DNA of 40,924 nt from Oscillospiraceae bacterium (GCA_015068085.1 SVLF01000023.1:1-40924), one strand, 5' to 3'; counted from the stretch's first letter, positions 24,091 through 34,187 are shown. Numbers and translations: made by a program. The notes: a model not told the origin generated them from the sequence alone.

Positions 24091-25830
24091 ATGAAAAAAT
24101 TGTTATCTATCATTTTGGCAATCACGATGATTGCAGCACTTATTCCTTCGGCTTTTGCAGCCGGTGAAATTGAATTGGATTTAGATGAATTGACAGCAAA
24201 AACAAATGTAACAACAGGTGCAGATAAGCTTACCCTTACACAGGGAAGCGGGATTGTTTCGGTTCCGGATATGTCTGTGCGCCGATATGGAACGACCAAT
24301 ATCAATGGTTCATTTCTTGCACTTTCTTTCAGTGTTGATACTGCGGGTGAATATAAATTAAGCTTCAAAACCGATGCAACCGGAATTGATGAAGCAGGCG
24401 CTGCACCGGCTGTGTACATAGTTGAAAAAGAATTAACTGATAGCATCAACGCTTTTTATCTTTTTAAATGTCAGGCCGCAGATAAAAAGGGGTATTTTGA
24501 CTTCTCAAAGCTTTCGACAGTAAACGAGTACGTTCCGATGACCATAGGCACAAGCGGAGAAACTTCGGGCAAACCGATAACGGTAGACTTGAAAGCAAAT
24601 ACTACGTATACGATGGTTTTTCACTGCGATGCGACTTCTTTGAATTTAAATAATGTCACAACAAACGATAAGGTCGATCTTGCGGTGTATGATTGTGATA
24701 GTACAGGCGTAAGAACTATTGATAAAGATGTTGCGCTCCCTGACTCTTATGAGCAAAAAATACGGATATCAGGTATCAAATTCACTCCTGCAAACGAGAG
24801 TTCTGATGACCCGGATATAACCGATGCATTTGAAACAGAAACACCGACCTCGACTGTGTACAACCCGACGGTTTCCGGTGCGGGATATAACGCAAGTGAA
24901 GGAATGGCAACAGTTGACGGAATTACCAAAACACTTCAGTCAAACGGCTCTTATAAGATGTATGCTCCGGAAAAGAACGGAGATGCACAGTTCCTTTACT
25001 GGGCGAAGGGTCTCAGTGCTTATAAGAAGATTGTTTCTTATGAAAACGAATTCTACTACACTCCTGCAGGCGGAGATAACAACATCCTTATCGCAGTGTA
25101 TGACGAAGCAGACGGCACAAGCAACAAAGCAGAGTTCTACAATGCAAACGGTCAGCTTATAAAGCTCATTACCGATGAGACTGTTGATAAGAAAGTTCCG
25201 GATCTTCCGTCTATGGCGGGATATAACAACGCAAGCTCATGGAAGCAGTACAACGGTGAAACCGTAGCAAATGCCGGCGAGAACATTGAGCCGTCGGGCA
25301 CAATGATTTTCGTTGCACAGTATGAGAGTGAAAAGCCGCTCAATGTTACTGTAACGGTTGAGCATGGCAACGGTACTGCAACTGTTCCTTACGGCGAAGT
25401 TGTTACCTGCACACCTGATGCTTCAAAAGGCGAACTCAAATGGTGGAAGAAGGAAATAAACGGAGTTTCAGAAATCGTAAGCATTGATGAAACTTACAGC
25501 TTCCGCGCTTGGGAAACCTGCACAGTAACTGCAGAATACGACACAAAAAAGCCCGTGTATACAGGTAGCAAGATGAAGATTATCATCGACAGCTTCAAGG
25601 TTGGCAATACCGAAAACGGCGTAATGGCAGAGTTTATTGGCTTTGGCGCAGATACAGTTGAAAAAGGAATCATTTACAACGGAATGAAAATTGCAATGAC
25701 AAAGCCGGGTACTCAGTTTACAGTAACGGGTGAACTAAACGATACCTTCAAGGGTTATGCAATAGTAAAGAATGGCACAACCTATAACCTCATCGTCGAT
25801 GGTGAAGTAACGCTTACAAACGCGGAATAA
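24091..25830 (+). CDS. Secreted beta-rich protein of unknown function with Ig/InlB-like repeats
   Basis: No named family is evident. The 579-residue product begins with a clear Sec signal peptide (MKKLLSIILAITMIAALIPS, cleaved after AFA). Residues 30-220 look like a carbohydrate-binding-type beta sandwich (LSFSVDTAGEYKLSFKTD, ISGIKF at its end). The region from about 250 to 500 has repeats ending in EYD or QYE-type strands (TVTVEHGNGTATVPYGE, FRAWETCTVTAEYD) reminiscent of InlB B-repeats and bacterial Ig-like modules. There is no SLH, LPxTG or catalytic motif, so it is probably released or held by association. The start at 24091 has GGAGGAG six bases upstream, better than ATG 24076. It shares its mRNA with the giant lyase 57 bases downstream. 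Confidence 0.75.
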   Translation: MKKLLSIILAITMIAALIPSAFAAGEIELDLDELTAKTNVTTGADKLTLTQGSGIVSVPDMSVRRYGTTNINGSFLALSFSVDTAGEYKLSFKTDATGIDEAGAAPAVYIVEKELTDSINAFYLFKCQAADKKGYFDFSKLSTVNEYVPMTIGTSGETSGKPITVDLKANTTYTMVFHCDATSLNLNNVTTNDKVDLAVYDCDSTGVRTIDKDVALPDSYEQKIRISGIKFTPANESSDDPDITDAFETETPTSTVYNPTVSGAGYNASEGMATVDGITKTLQSNGSYKMYAPEKNGDAQFLYWAKGLSAYKKIVSYENEFYYTPAGGDNNILIAVYDEADGTSNKAEFYNANGQLIKLITDETVDKKVPDLPSMAGYNNASSWKQYNGETVANAGENIEPSGTMIFVAQYESEKPLNVTVTVEHGNGTATVPYGEVVTCTPDASKGELKWWKKEINGVSEIVSIDETYSFRAWETCTVTAEYDTKKPVYTGSKMKIIIDSFKVGNTENGVMAEFIGFGADTVEKGIIYNGMKIAMTKPGTQFTVTGELNDTFKGYAIVKNGTTYNLIVDGEVTLTNAE

Positions 25831-25836
25831 ATTACC

Positions 25837-25865
25837 TATAGCGGAGAGGATAACTCTCCGCTATA
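25837..25865 (+). terminator. Intercistronic hairpin
   Basis: A perfect 12-bp stem (25837-25848 with 25854-25865) with a 5-nt loop fills the gap between the two secreted-protein genes. No T-run follows, so it more likely stabilises or processes mRNA, or causes partial termination, than ends transcription. Confidence 0.5.
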
Positions 25866-25887
25866 ATAAAACCATAGGAGGTAACAT

Positions 25888-28800
25888 ATGAAAAGATTAA
25901 TATCAACGGTTCTTGTAATCGCGATGATTATAAGTTTTGTTCCATCTGCAATTGCAGCCGAAAGCAGTGCTGTAACTTATAGCTTTCTGAGCACGGCAAT
26001 TGACGGGAGCAACAAAATCACTACCGCAAATGCAACATATGAAAATACAGCAGCGCACGGCTCGGCACCGTGGGCGTATTTAACCGCACTTGCTGCAAAT
26101 AATAACACGTCTTACAACTATGAAAAGTGTTATAACTGGTATGGCACAGAAACTTTCAAAGAGCCTGAGCAAGGCGATGGCGGATTTGTTTTTAAGATAA
26201 AAGTTGAAAATAGCGGTTATTATTCTGCTATTCTTAAACACATTGAACAGAAGACAAGCGTTAATGCAAGGATATTCCTTGTTCCGACCTCTGCAGGAAT
26301 TGATTTTACGACAACAAGTACATTGTCACAGAATATAAAAAATCTTTCCGATGAGTATTATCTCGGGTATGCAGAAGGTCATGCAACAAAACGAGCGATT
26401 AAAACAACAGCGCTTAAATATAAGTATATAGAAGCAGGAAAATATTATCTTGTCGTTGCTCCGCACGGAGTTGGAGAAAATTATAAAGCAAGCGATAATT
26501 TGCAATCAAACGGGAAATACCTCTATGTGTTCTCTGTAGATTCATTCGTTCTCGACACCACATACAAGCCGTCGGTAGATGTATCTGTCGGCTACGGTGT
26601 AATTAATGCGGGTGAAAGCGCGGATGCCGATGTAACGGTAACAAACGGCGGAGTGGAAACGGAGGATGTTCCGGTCTTTGCATCGCTTACATCTGAAATT
26701 GCAGAAATCTCTGCAAACGGAAAAATCACGACTAAAAAAGCCGGAGTTGCAAAATTCACCGCAACTGTGGGACAGACTGTAAAAGAATTTTCAGTCGCAG
26801 TTGTTGATGCAGAAAAAGAAGCATACGAATACATAATCGGTGGTCGCGTTCTTCCGTCAAACTCGGAGAAAACACAAGGAAGTAAGGGCGCAATGCCGGA
26901 AAATTATTCAGATATTGATGTGACTGCTTCCATGCCGTGGAAATATATATGCGGTAAAAATACAGCGGCAACGCTTTATTGCGCTGATCCTACGGATGCA
27001 AAGCCGTATTATTACGGCGTTATGGATGCGTATGTGAACAGCTCGGATAAGACGAATGATTCGTTCTTTGCATACTCGGTATACGTTCCGAAAGCAGGCG
27101 TATATCAGCTTGATGTCAGAAGAAGAAAGTATGCAGGAAACAAAGCGGATATATATTTTGCGCCGATGGCAACAATCAGCGACAGCGATACCGTGCCTTC
27201 GGAAAACGGTGTTATAGAGGCAGATGATCTTGTTGGCAAACTCGACTTTACAGGCGCAAATGAGGCAGACTGGGCTACAGTCGGAAACCTTGCAGCTCCT
27301 GAAGCGGGCGAGTATTTGCTCGTCATAAAGCCGACAGACGCGGGCACAGTTATGGCAAACGGGCGCGTTGGGTTCAATCATCTTGGATTTCGCTTGACAG
27401 CAAAAAACTCTATAACTCTGGATGCAAAGCTCTCGAGTGATGTTATAAATGTCGGAGAAGAGCTTGCCGTAGATGCTGCTGTAAAGAATATGGGTATTGT
27501 GATTGATGCAAAACCTGAGTTTTCTTCATTAACTCCGGACATTGCGGATATAGATGCAAACGGTAAGATTACGGCTAAGGCAGAAGGGACTGCAAAGCTT
27601 GCTGTTTCATATCAGGGGATATCGCAGGAGTTCACCGTTGCAGTAGTAAATGCAGATAAAACGGTTTATGAATATTATATCGGCGGACGTGCAGTTGTCG
27701 GAACTGAGAACTATACACAGGGTCAGCTTACTACACCTCCGTCAAAGCTCAGCGGAATACGTCCGGAAATTTCAACGCCGTGGACTTCAATTTTCAATAA
27801 AAATGCATCGCAGTTCCAGATATACTATGCGATAACTCCGGAATCGTATATAGGAGTAACGCTTTCGGCTGTAGAGGCTGCAAATATCGGAAATTCATTC
27901 TTTGCATATTCTGTATATCTCCCGAAGGCAGGATATTACGGTTTTGAAATGATGAAGCGCTCAAATGTTCAGGGCGGACGCGCAGATTTCTATTTTACAG
28001 ATGTTGCAAAGCTTGGAATAGGCAACAGCATTCCGTCGGAAAACGGACCAGTAACCGCAGAGGATTATATCGGCACACTCGATTTTTCGGGAACAAAGAA
28101 CAATGTTGATACGATAGAGCCGGTCGGTGTTGTTTATGCGCCGAAGGCAGGCGAATATATGCTTGTTATGGTTCCGGTTGATGCAAACGGTAATGCAAAA
28201 CCGACGTTTAATTATCTCGGATTCCGTATGGACAGCGAAAATGCGCTTCGTACGCTCGAGCTTTCCGGCTATAAGACGGAGCTTACCTATCTTGAGGAAA
28301 CTTCAATAGATGTTGTTGCAAAGCGCCTTGACGGATATGTGTTTGCGGAAGGTGAGGTCGAAATTACATTCACTTCATCAAATGAAAACGTTGTTTCCGT
28401 AAGCAATGAAGGCCGTCTTCGTGCAACCGGCGACGGTACTGCGGTGATAACTGTTTCGGCAACAGACGGAGTTAAAACATTCAAGAAAGAAATCACGGTA
28501 ACTGCAACGGATAACACTGATACGATCGGATATAAAATTGAACACGACGGAACTATGTTCGTCCGTGAAAAGGCTTTAATAGATCTTCTTGTTCTTAAAA
28601 AAAGCGGTAATGAAATACCGGTTTCGTTTGAGAATATTATGTATACTGCAGAGCCGGAAGGAATTGTTACCATACATGATGGAATGATAACTGCCGAGAA
28701 AGAAGGAACGGTAAAGCTTACTGCAAGTGCGGAATACAGAAATGAAAGCGTTTTAGCAGAAAAAGAAATCGTTGTAACGCTTCACAACGGCAAAACGGAG

Positions 28801-31800
28801 CCTACCTTCTACACATATGACAAACGCAGCAATGCTGTAAGAAATGCGCAGAAGTACTCCTGGGCAGAAGCTGAGGTGAAAAAGTATACAGCTGCGGCAG
28901 ATAAGATAGTTGACAATCTCGATGCTTACTACAACAATATCCCCGGCGAGGGCGTCCCGCGCGGACGTCAGGTCGGTGCACCTAATGATCCGGATTATAA
29001 CCGTTGCCGTTATTGCGGTGTGAATAACATTTCAAAGCACGGTGGTACCGGATGGGATATAAATATCGTAAACCGTCCGTGGCAGGTGCAATGCCCGGAT
29101 TGTAAACGTCTTTTCCCGTCCAACGATTTTGAAAGCTTTTATGAGCTTGGACGAGATAAGCAAGGATATTTTGATGTGAAACGTGCGCGTCAGGCACATC
29201 ATGAAAAATTTGTCTGTGAGTCTGTCGAGAATGGCGAAGAATGTGTTTGCGAAGCGCCGGATAAAGAGTATTCCGAAACTTGGTATGAATTTTACGGATA
29301 TGGCCTTGCCGGAGGATATCTCTATAATGATTTGTATTCCGAGCTTCGCACCGTTGGAAATGAAAAATATAACAAGGATCCTTATCGCAAGGACGAAAAC
29401 GGAAATTACTATGAGGTTGACGGAACTCGTTGGGGCGTTGACGACGGCTTCGGCTATGTTCCGGGAAGAACGTATGTAGTCGGCGGCAAAGATATTGAAG
29501 AGCGCCACGGTTATGTTGCAATGTACAACTATGATGCATGGTCTGCAACCTGGACATATATGAGGAACTTATCTCTCGCATATGTATATTCCGGAGATAT
29601 AAAATACGGCAGAACGGGTGCGATTCTTCTCGACCGAATTGCAGATGTGTACGCAACCTTTAATATAAAGCCGTATGAAAAGCAGTTCTTCAACACACAC
29701 GGCGGCAGCGGCAACGGTGCAATTCAGGGAAGAATTAACGACTGCGATATTGCGCGCTTCTTTGCTCTCGGTACCGATGCGTTCTACCCCGCGCTTACGG
29801 ATAGTACCGTAATTCGTTATCTTTCTGAAAAATCAGAAAAATTCGGTCTTGAAAACACAAAACAAAGCTCACAGGATATCTGGGGAAACTGGGAAGAAGG
29901 AATCCTGAAAACCATCTTCACAATGGAGAAGGACGGCAGAATTCACGGTAACTTTGGTCAGAAGCAGTATGCTCTTGCGGCGGCTGCGGTATCGCTCGCT
30001 AAAGAGCCTGAGAGCTCTGAAATGCTCGAATGGATTTATAAGTCGGGAACTATAAGCAACTCAGGCGCTGACGGAGGTAACCTTGCATCTCAGCTTATCG
30101 ACGAGATCGACCGTGACGGTATGGGTAATGAAGCGGCACCGAACTATAACTTTACGTGGATAAACAACATGATGGGTATGGCAGATGCCATGGCAATGTA
30201 TAAGGGTGAAAAGGATTACAGCCCATACAGCCATCCGAAGTTTGCAAAAATGTATGATGCGGTAACGCGCGTTGTGCTTGCGGAATCGCATCACGCGCAG
30301 ATAGGAGATTCCAGCGCAACTGCATCCCTTGGGTATAACGGAACAGATGAAATGATGCTCACGGGTTTACTCAATCTCCTTGGTACACCATACGCAAAGC
30401 CGATTGCACAATATTTGTATATGAAAAACGGATACAGTGCGGAAGGCTTCCACTACAGCATCATGGAAGAAAATCCCGAACAGGCAGAGGTGGATATACT
30501 TGCAATTGTCGATGAAAATCCGGAGCCTGTAAGCGAAATGCTTACGGGATATGGCTTTGCAGTTTTGCGCGACGGTAAGAATCACAGGTCCGCAAATTCA
30601 CAGACAGCCAATAATAACTTGCGTGATTTCTGGATTTATTTCGGTAGAAATAAGGCAAGCCACGCGCACCGTGATGCATTAAATCTTGGTTTTGAGGCAT
30701 ACGGATTAAATCTTGCCCCGGACCTCGGATATCCCGAAAATACGGGAACACTGCCTGTCCGTCTCCAGTGGGTTCAGACCACCCTTTCCCACAATACGGT
30801 AACGGTTGATGAAGCAGAGCAAAGCGGAGATATGCTCCACGGAACGCCGCTTCACTATGACGTAACCGATAAGGTTAAGCTCATGGATATAGATGCAAAA
30901 AAGGCAAATCCGCAGACGGATAATTTCCGACGCACTGTTGTTATGGTAAAGGTCGATGATGATGTGTCTTACGGTGTTGACTTCTTCCGCGTAACGGGTG
31001 GAAATGCTCACACCTACAGCTTTCATAGTCAGGCGGAAAACGCGTATGCAGTCGAGAACCTTGATATGGCTCCGGACGAGGTTGTTGAGGGAATAGTCGG
31101 CTCATATGCGGGCGCAGATGTGCCTTACGGTCAGGATCCCGATACTCAGCCGGATGCATGGAGCTATGAAACAAGGTATCCGCGCGGGTATACATGGATG
31201 AAGAATGTCCGCCGTGATACTGCGCCTGCATCGGAAAGCTTTGCGATTGAGTTTGATGTAGAGGATTATCGCAAGGCGGTAAAGGACGGAAGCAATATAA
31301 CGCTCCGTATGACGCAGATGAACAATTTTATTCCCGATGAGGTAGCTCTTGCCGCAGGTCCGGTGCCTGAAAGATCAAACAACAAGGGAATGCCGGAGAC
31401 GCTTGACTATGTTCTCGTACAGAGAAAAGACGAAAATCAGGAATTGGACAGCTTGTTTACAACCGTGTTTGAGCCGTATCGAGGTGAAAGATATCTCGGC
31501 GAAATCGTACCGGTTCAGGTAAGCGGAGCTGTGTCGAATGGCAATGCTGTCCGCGCCGTGAAGGTGTCATACGCAGACGGCAAGCGCACAGATTATATCG
31601 TATATGCAACGGATAACAATGAAATTTACACAGTTTCCGATAACGGAAAAGAAATATTCAAATTCCGAGGTTTTGTCGGAGTGTATAGCGTAAACGAAGA
31701 AGGTTCAGTCATATACCGCTATGTACATGACGGCGATATGATAGGCGCAGAAGCTGAAATTGTGAAGGAATATTCCGGAACTGTTCATGGGTTCCAAAAG

Positions 31801-33129
31801 GAGCTTTCCTCCGATAACTTCATTGATGTCAATATGCAGTGTGAGGAGATTGCGGATCTCGAGGGAAGATATATATTTGTTGAAAATGACGGAATTGAGA
31901 ATGCAGTCTACAAGATTGTTTCGGCGACAGATGAAGCAGAAGGACTTGCAGACGGTATGATTCGCCTGAACCTCGGTACGGTAACGCTTATCCGAGGACA
32001 TCGAGATATAAAGAATGCAGACTCGGGGTATGTTTACAACATAAAAGAGGAACAGAGCTTTACAATTCCGATGTCATTTGATGAAGATTACGCACCGGTA
32101 ATTACACCGATAGACAACGTTGTTTCAACGAGCGCCGGAAGCTCAGTCAGCATAACGATCAGCGCAGAAAGTGCAGTTGATGGAGCAACACTTTCGTATA
32201 TAGGAACGACTCTTCCGCGCGGTGCTTCCGTCAATGCGGAAACAGGTGTGTTTACATGGAAACCGGATGCATCTCAGGTTGGCGACAACCACGTTGCAAT
32301 AACAGCACGAGACAGTGACGGTCGCGAAAGTACAATTCACTTTACGGTAACTGTCTACGGTTCAACTACCGGTAAACCGGATAATGACAATACAGATGTT
32401 CCGTCAACAGACAGTTCGGAATCATCTGCCGGTGGAGGCGGCGGTGGAGGTGCAGCCCCGGATTCCACCCAAAATGATACGGGCAACGGTGCAAGCGGAG
32501 AGAATGAAGAAAATAACGAAGATTCAGGAAACACTGATAACACGGGCACGGAAAACGGAACTCTTCGCTTCACCGATCTCGAAAGCCATACTTGGGCAAA
32601 AGAGGCAATAAACTCTCTTGCGGCAGACGGCATAATCCGCGGAACAAGCGAAACAACCTTCTCGCCGGCAAATAACATCACCCGTGCGGATTTTGCTTTG
32701 CTTCTCGTCCGTGCATTCAAGCTTGAGAGCGACAGCACCGAAAACTTTGCAGATGTATCGGCAGATGACTACTTCGCAGCAGAGCTTGCAATAGCACGAA
32801 ATACAGGTCTTGTAAACGGCATCGGTGATAACAAATTCGCCCCGCGAAACCACATCACCCGCCAGGATATGATGGTTATAGTTCATCGCGCACTGCAGAG
32901 CCAAAGCCTTCTCCTTGAGGAGAAGGGGGACCGCCGGATGGCGGTGGATGAGGTGTTATCGCAATACCCCGACTACTCCACCGTTGCACCTTACGCTCGC
33001 GAAGCCGTCAGCGCACTTGCCTCTGTAGGTCTTGTCAACGGCAAGAACAATCTTATTGCCCCTCTTGATTATACAACAAGAGCAGAGGTTGCGGTTCTTA
33101 TCAAGCGTGTAATTGACTATAAAAAATAG
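25888..33129 (+). CDS. Giant SLH-anchored heparinase II/III-type polysaccharide lyase with three carbohydrate-binding-like modules
   Basis: The 2413-residue protein has a signal peptide (MKRLISTVLVIAMIISF...AIAA). Three similar beta-sandwich modules follow at about 30-222, 312-520 and 593-787; the last two share FFAYSVY and PKAG. BIG2-like segments lie near 248-310, 534-591, 789-877 and 885-969. The lyase part begins near 972 with a Cys pair motif (CRYCG...CPDC), then a helical toroid. Its C-terminal sheet contains SHAHRDALNL (H1592, H1594) and LSHNTVTVD (H1635), hallmarks of the heparinase II/III family. A putative-Ig domain lies near 2070-2160, a Gly/Ser/Asp/Glu-rich linker at 2162-2225, and SLH repeats at about 2228, 2287 and 2363. 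It should cleave a uronate-containing polysaccharide at the cell surface. AGGAGG precedes the ATG. Confidence 0.88.
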   Translation: MKRLISTVLVIAMIISFVPSAIAAESSAVTYSFLSTAIDGSNKITTANATYENTAAHGSAPWAYLTALAANNNTSYNYEKCYNWYGTETFKEPEQGDGGFVFKIKVENSGYYSAILKHIEQKTSVNARIFLVPTSAGIDFTTTSTLSQNIKNLSDEYYLGYAEGHATKRAIKTTALKYKYIEAGKYYLVVAPHGVGENYKASDNLQSNGKYLYVFSVDSFVLDTTYKPSVDVSVGYGVINAGESADADVTVTNGGVETEDVPVFASLTSEIAEISANGKITTKKAGVAKFTATVGQTVKEFSVAVVDAEKEAYEYIIGGRVLPSNSEKTQGSKGAMPENYSDIDVTASMPWKYICGKNTAATLYCADPTDAKPYYYGVMDAYVNSSDKTNDSFFAYSVYVPKAGVYQLDVRRRKYAGNKADIYFAPMATISDSDTVPSENGVIEADDLVGKLDFTGANEADWATVGNLAAPEAGEYLLVIKPTDAGTVMANGRVGFNHLGFRLTAKNSITLDAKLSSDVINVGEELAVDAAVKNMGIVIDAKPEFSSLTPDIADIDANGKITAKAEGTAKLAVSYQGISQEFTVAVVNADKTVYEYYIGGRAVVGTENYTQGQLTTPPSKLSGIRPEISTPWTSIFNKNASQFQIYYAITPESYIGVTLSAVEAANIGNSFFAYSVYLPKAGYYGFEMMKRSNVQGGRADFYFTDVAKLGIGNSIPSENGPVTAEDYIGTLDFSGTKNNVDTIEPVGVVYAPKAGEYMLVMVPVDANGNAKPTFNYLGFRMDSENALRTLELSGYKTELTYLEETSIDVVAKRLDGYVFAEGEVEITFTSSNENVVSVSNEGRLRATGDGTAVITVSATDGVKTFKKEITVTATDNTDTIGYKIEHDGTMFVREKALIDLLVLKKSGNEIPVSFENIMYTAEPEGIVTIHDGMITAEKEGTVKLTASAEYRNESVLAEKEIVVTLHNGKTEPTFYTYDKRSNAVRNAQKYSWAEAEVKKYTAAADKIVDNLDAYYNNIPGEGVPRGRQVGAPNDPDYNRCRYCGVNNISKHGGTGWDINIVNRPWQVQCPDCKRLFPSNDFESFYELGRDKQGYFDVKRARQAHHEKFVCESVENGEECVCEAPDKEYSETWYEFYGYGLAGGYLYNDLYSELRTVGNEKYNKDPYRKDENGNYYEVDGTRWGVDDGFGYVPGRTYVVGGKDIEERHGYVAMYNYDAWSATWTYMRNLSLAYVYSGDIKYGRTGAILLDRIADVYATFNIKPYEKQFFNTHGGSGNGAIQGRINDCDIARFFALGTDAFYPALTDSTVIRYLSEKSEKFGLENTKQSSQDIWGNWEEGILKTIFTMEKDGRIHGNFGQKQYALAAAAVSLAKEPESSEMLEWIYKSGTISNSGADGGNLASQLIDEIDRDGMGNEAAPNYNFTWINNMMGMADAMAMYKGEKDYSPYSHPKFAKMYDAVTRVVLAESHHAQIGDSSATASLGYNGTDEMMLTGLLNLLGTPYAKPIAQYLYMKNGYSAEGFHYSIMEENPEQAEVDILAIVDENPEPVSEMLTGYGFAVLRDGKNHRSANSQTANNNLRDFWIYFGRNKASHAHRDALNLGFEAYGLNLAPDLGYPENTGTLPVRLQWVQTTLSHNTVTVDEAEQSGDMLHGTPLHYDVTDKVKLMDIDAKKANPQTDNFRRTVVMVKVDDDVSYGVDFFRVTGGNAHTYSFHSQAENAYAVENLDMAPDEVVEGIVGSYAGADVPYGQDPDTQPDAWSYETRYPRGYTWMKNVRRDTAPASESFAIEFDVEDYRKAVKDGSNITLRMTQMNNFIPDEVALAAGPVPERSNNKGMPETLDYVLVQRKDENQELDSLFTTVFEPYRGERYLGEIVPVQVSGAVSNGNAVRAVKVSYADGKRTDYIVYATDNNEIYTVSDNGKEIFKFRGFVGVYSVNEEGSVIYRYVHDGDMIGAEAEIVKEYSGTVHGFQKELSSDNFIDVNMQCEEIADLEGRYIFVENDGIENAVYKIVSATDEAEGLADGMIRLNLGTVTLIRGHRDIKNADSGYVYNIKEEQSFTIPMSFDEDYAPVITPIDNVVSTSAGSSVSITISAESAVDGATLSYIGTTLPRGASVNAETGVFTWKPDASQVGDNHVAITARDSDGRESTIHFTVTVYGSTTGKPDNDNTDVPSTDSSESSAGGGGGGGAAPDSTQNDTGNGASGENEENNEDSGNTDNTGTENGTLRFTDLESHTWAKEAINSLAADGIIRGTSETTFSPANNITRADFALLLVRAFKLESDSTENFADVSADDYFAAELAIARNTGLVNGIGDNKFAPRNHITRQDMMVIVHRALQSQSLLLEEKGDRRMAVDEVLSQYPDYSTVAPYAREAVSALASVGLVNGKNNLIAPLDYTTRAEVAVLIKRVIDYKK
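32906..32955. repeat. Double-palindrome repeat inserted in frame within an SLH linker
   Basis: Two adjacent hairpins lie inside the coding sequence: CCTTCTCC/GGAGAAGG (32907-32914, 32919-32926, loop TTGA) and ACCGCC/GGCGGT (32930-32935, 32940-32945, loop GGAT), followed by GGATGAGGTG. The form matches dispersed intergenic palindromic repeats seen in many Clostridia, as far as I recall. Here it is read in frame as LLLEEKGDRRMAVDEV between SLH2 and SLH3. Confidence 0.6.
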
Positions 33130-33142
33130 ATATACAAACGCA

Positions 33143-33172
33143 ATGGGATGCGCTGATTTCAGCGCATCCCAT
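33143..33172 (+). terminator. Terminator-like hairpin after the giant lyase gene
   Basis: A perfect stem pairs 33143-33156 with 33159-33172, fourteen bases after the lyase stop. It is followed by a weak T-rich stretch and a second small inverted repeat (GCAATT/AATTGC). It probably ends the operon. Confidence 0.7.
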
Positions 33173-33248
33173 ATTTGCAATTCTTGCAATTGCGATTAAT
33201 CCGACATAATTTTGTGACGATAAGTCGAAAAAAAGAGAAAAAATGTAG

Positions 33249-33277
33249 TTGAAATCCCTTTCGTTTGGTGATATTAT
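33249..33277 (+). promoter_or_regulatory. Promoter of the SDR-PHP gene pair
   Basis: TTGAAA (33249-33254) and TATTAT (33272-33277) have a 17-base spacer, about 34 bases before the ATG at 33312. Confidence 0.7.
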
Positions 33278-33311
33278 TATATAGATATAACAGACGGGAG
33301 GTATATTACAT

Positions 33312-34187
33312 ATGATAGATATGACCAAATGGGCAAAAATTGCCGCAGAAAACGTAAATAAAAGAGATATGGCACCCGGGCGTCTTTCCGGAAAAATTGC
33401 AATTGTAACTGGAAGCGCACAGGGCTTTGGAAAGGGCATCGCTGAAATCCTCTATGCAGAGGGAGCAAGCGTTGTTATCGCAGACCTTAATGACGCTCTT
33501 GCGGCTACTGTTGCGGAGAGCCTCGGGGAGCGCGCATACGCCGTAAAGGTGGATGTTTCCAATGAAGATAGCGTTGCGGATATGGTTGCAAAAACCGTTG
33601 AACGCTTCGGCGGTCTTGACCTTCTTGTTTCCAACGCAGGCGTCCTCAAAGCAGGCTCGCTTACAGAGCTTGAAATGCGTGATTTTGAGTTTGTTACAAA
33701 GATTAATTACACTGCATTTTTCGCGTGCGTGAAGTACGCATCTGTGATTATGCGTGCACAGTTTGAAGCTGATAATAATTGGATGGGTGATATCGTCCAG
33801 ATAAATTCAAAATCCGGACTTTCCGGAAGTAACAAAAACTTTGCGTATGCCGGCGGAAAGTTCGGCGGTATCGGTCTTGTTCAGAGCTTTGCAATGGAGC
33901 TTGCACCGATAAACGTAAAGGTAAATGCAATCTGCCCCGGAAACTACTATGACGGTCCGCTCTGGAGCGATCCCGAGCGCGGACTTTTTGTTCAGTACCT
34001 TAATGCAGGTAAGGTTCCGGGAGCGAAGACGGTTGAGGATGTTAAGAAGTTCTATCTTTCAAAATCCCTCATTCAGCGCGGATGCTTGCCGTCAGACGTT
34101 GCAAAGGCGATTATGTATGCCGTAGAGCAGACCTTTGAGACAGGTCAGGCAATCCCCGTAACGGGCGGGCAGAATATGCTTCACTAA
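33312..34187 (+). CDS. SDR family oxidoreductase, similar to sorbitol-6-phosphate 2-dehydrogenase-like proteins
   Basis: The 291-residue protein is a classical SDR with an N-terminal extension of about 24 residues: VTGSAQGFGKGIA, ADLND at the end of beta-2, VSNAGVL, INSKSGLSG and YAGGK with Y179 and K183, then NAICPGNYYDGPLWSDPE and a C-terminal GQAIPVTGGQ. The long LSGSNKNFAYAGGKFGGIGL stretch is what I recall from proteins annotated as sorbitol-6-phosphate 2-dehydrogenase, but the phosphorylated substrate cannot be confirmed. GGGAGG lies eight bases before the ATG. It has its own promoter and is 15 bases from the PHP gene, so the two form a bicistron. A role in sugar or polyol oxidation in the glycan island is likely. 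Confidence 0.9.
   Translation: MIDMTKWAKIAAENVNKRDMAPGRLSGKIAIVTGSAQGFGKGIAEILYAEGASVVIADLNDALAATVAESLGERAYAVKVDVSNEDSVADMVAKTVERFGGLDLLVSNAGVLKAGSLTELEMRDFEFVTKINYTAFFACVKYASVIMRAQFEADNNWMGDIVQINSKSGLSGSNKNFAYAGGKFGGIGLVQSFAMELAPINVKVNAICPGNYYDGPLWSDPERGLFVQYLNAGKVPGAKTVEDVKKFYLSKSLIQRGCLPSDVAKAIMYAVEQTFETGQAIPVTGGQNMLH

Noticed and set aside
32424..32450. G-rich run in the linker of the giant lyase
   Set aside because: It encodes the poly-Gly part of a normal low-complexity linker before the SLH repeats; no separate function needs to be assumed.
26592..32904. Many antisense open frames within the giant lyase gene
   Set aside because: They lie opposite a clear coding frame with domain evidence, lack ribosome binding sites and show no recognisable protein features.
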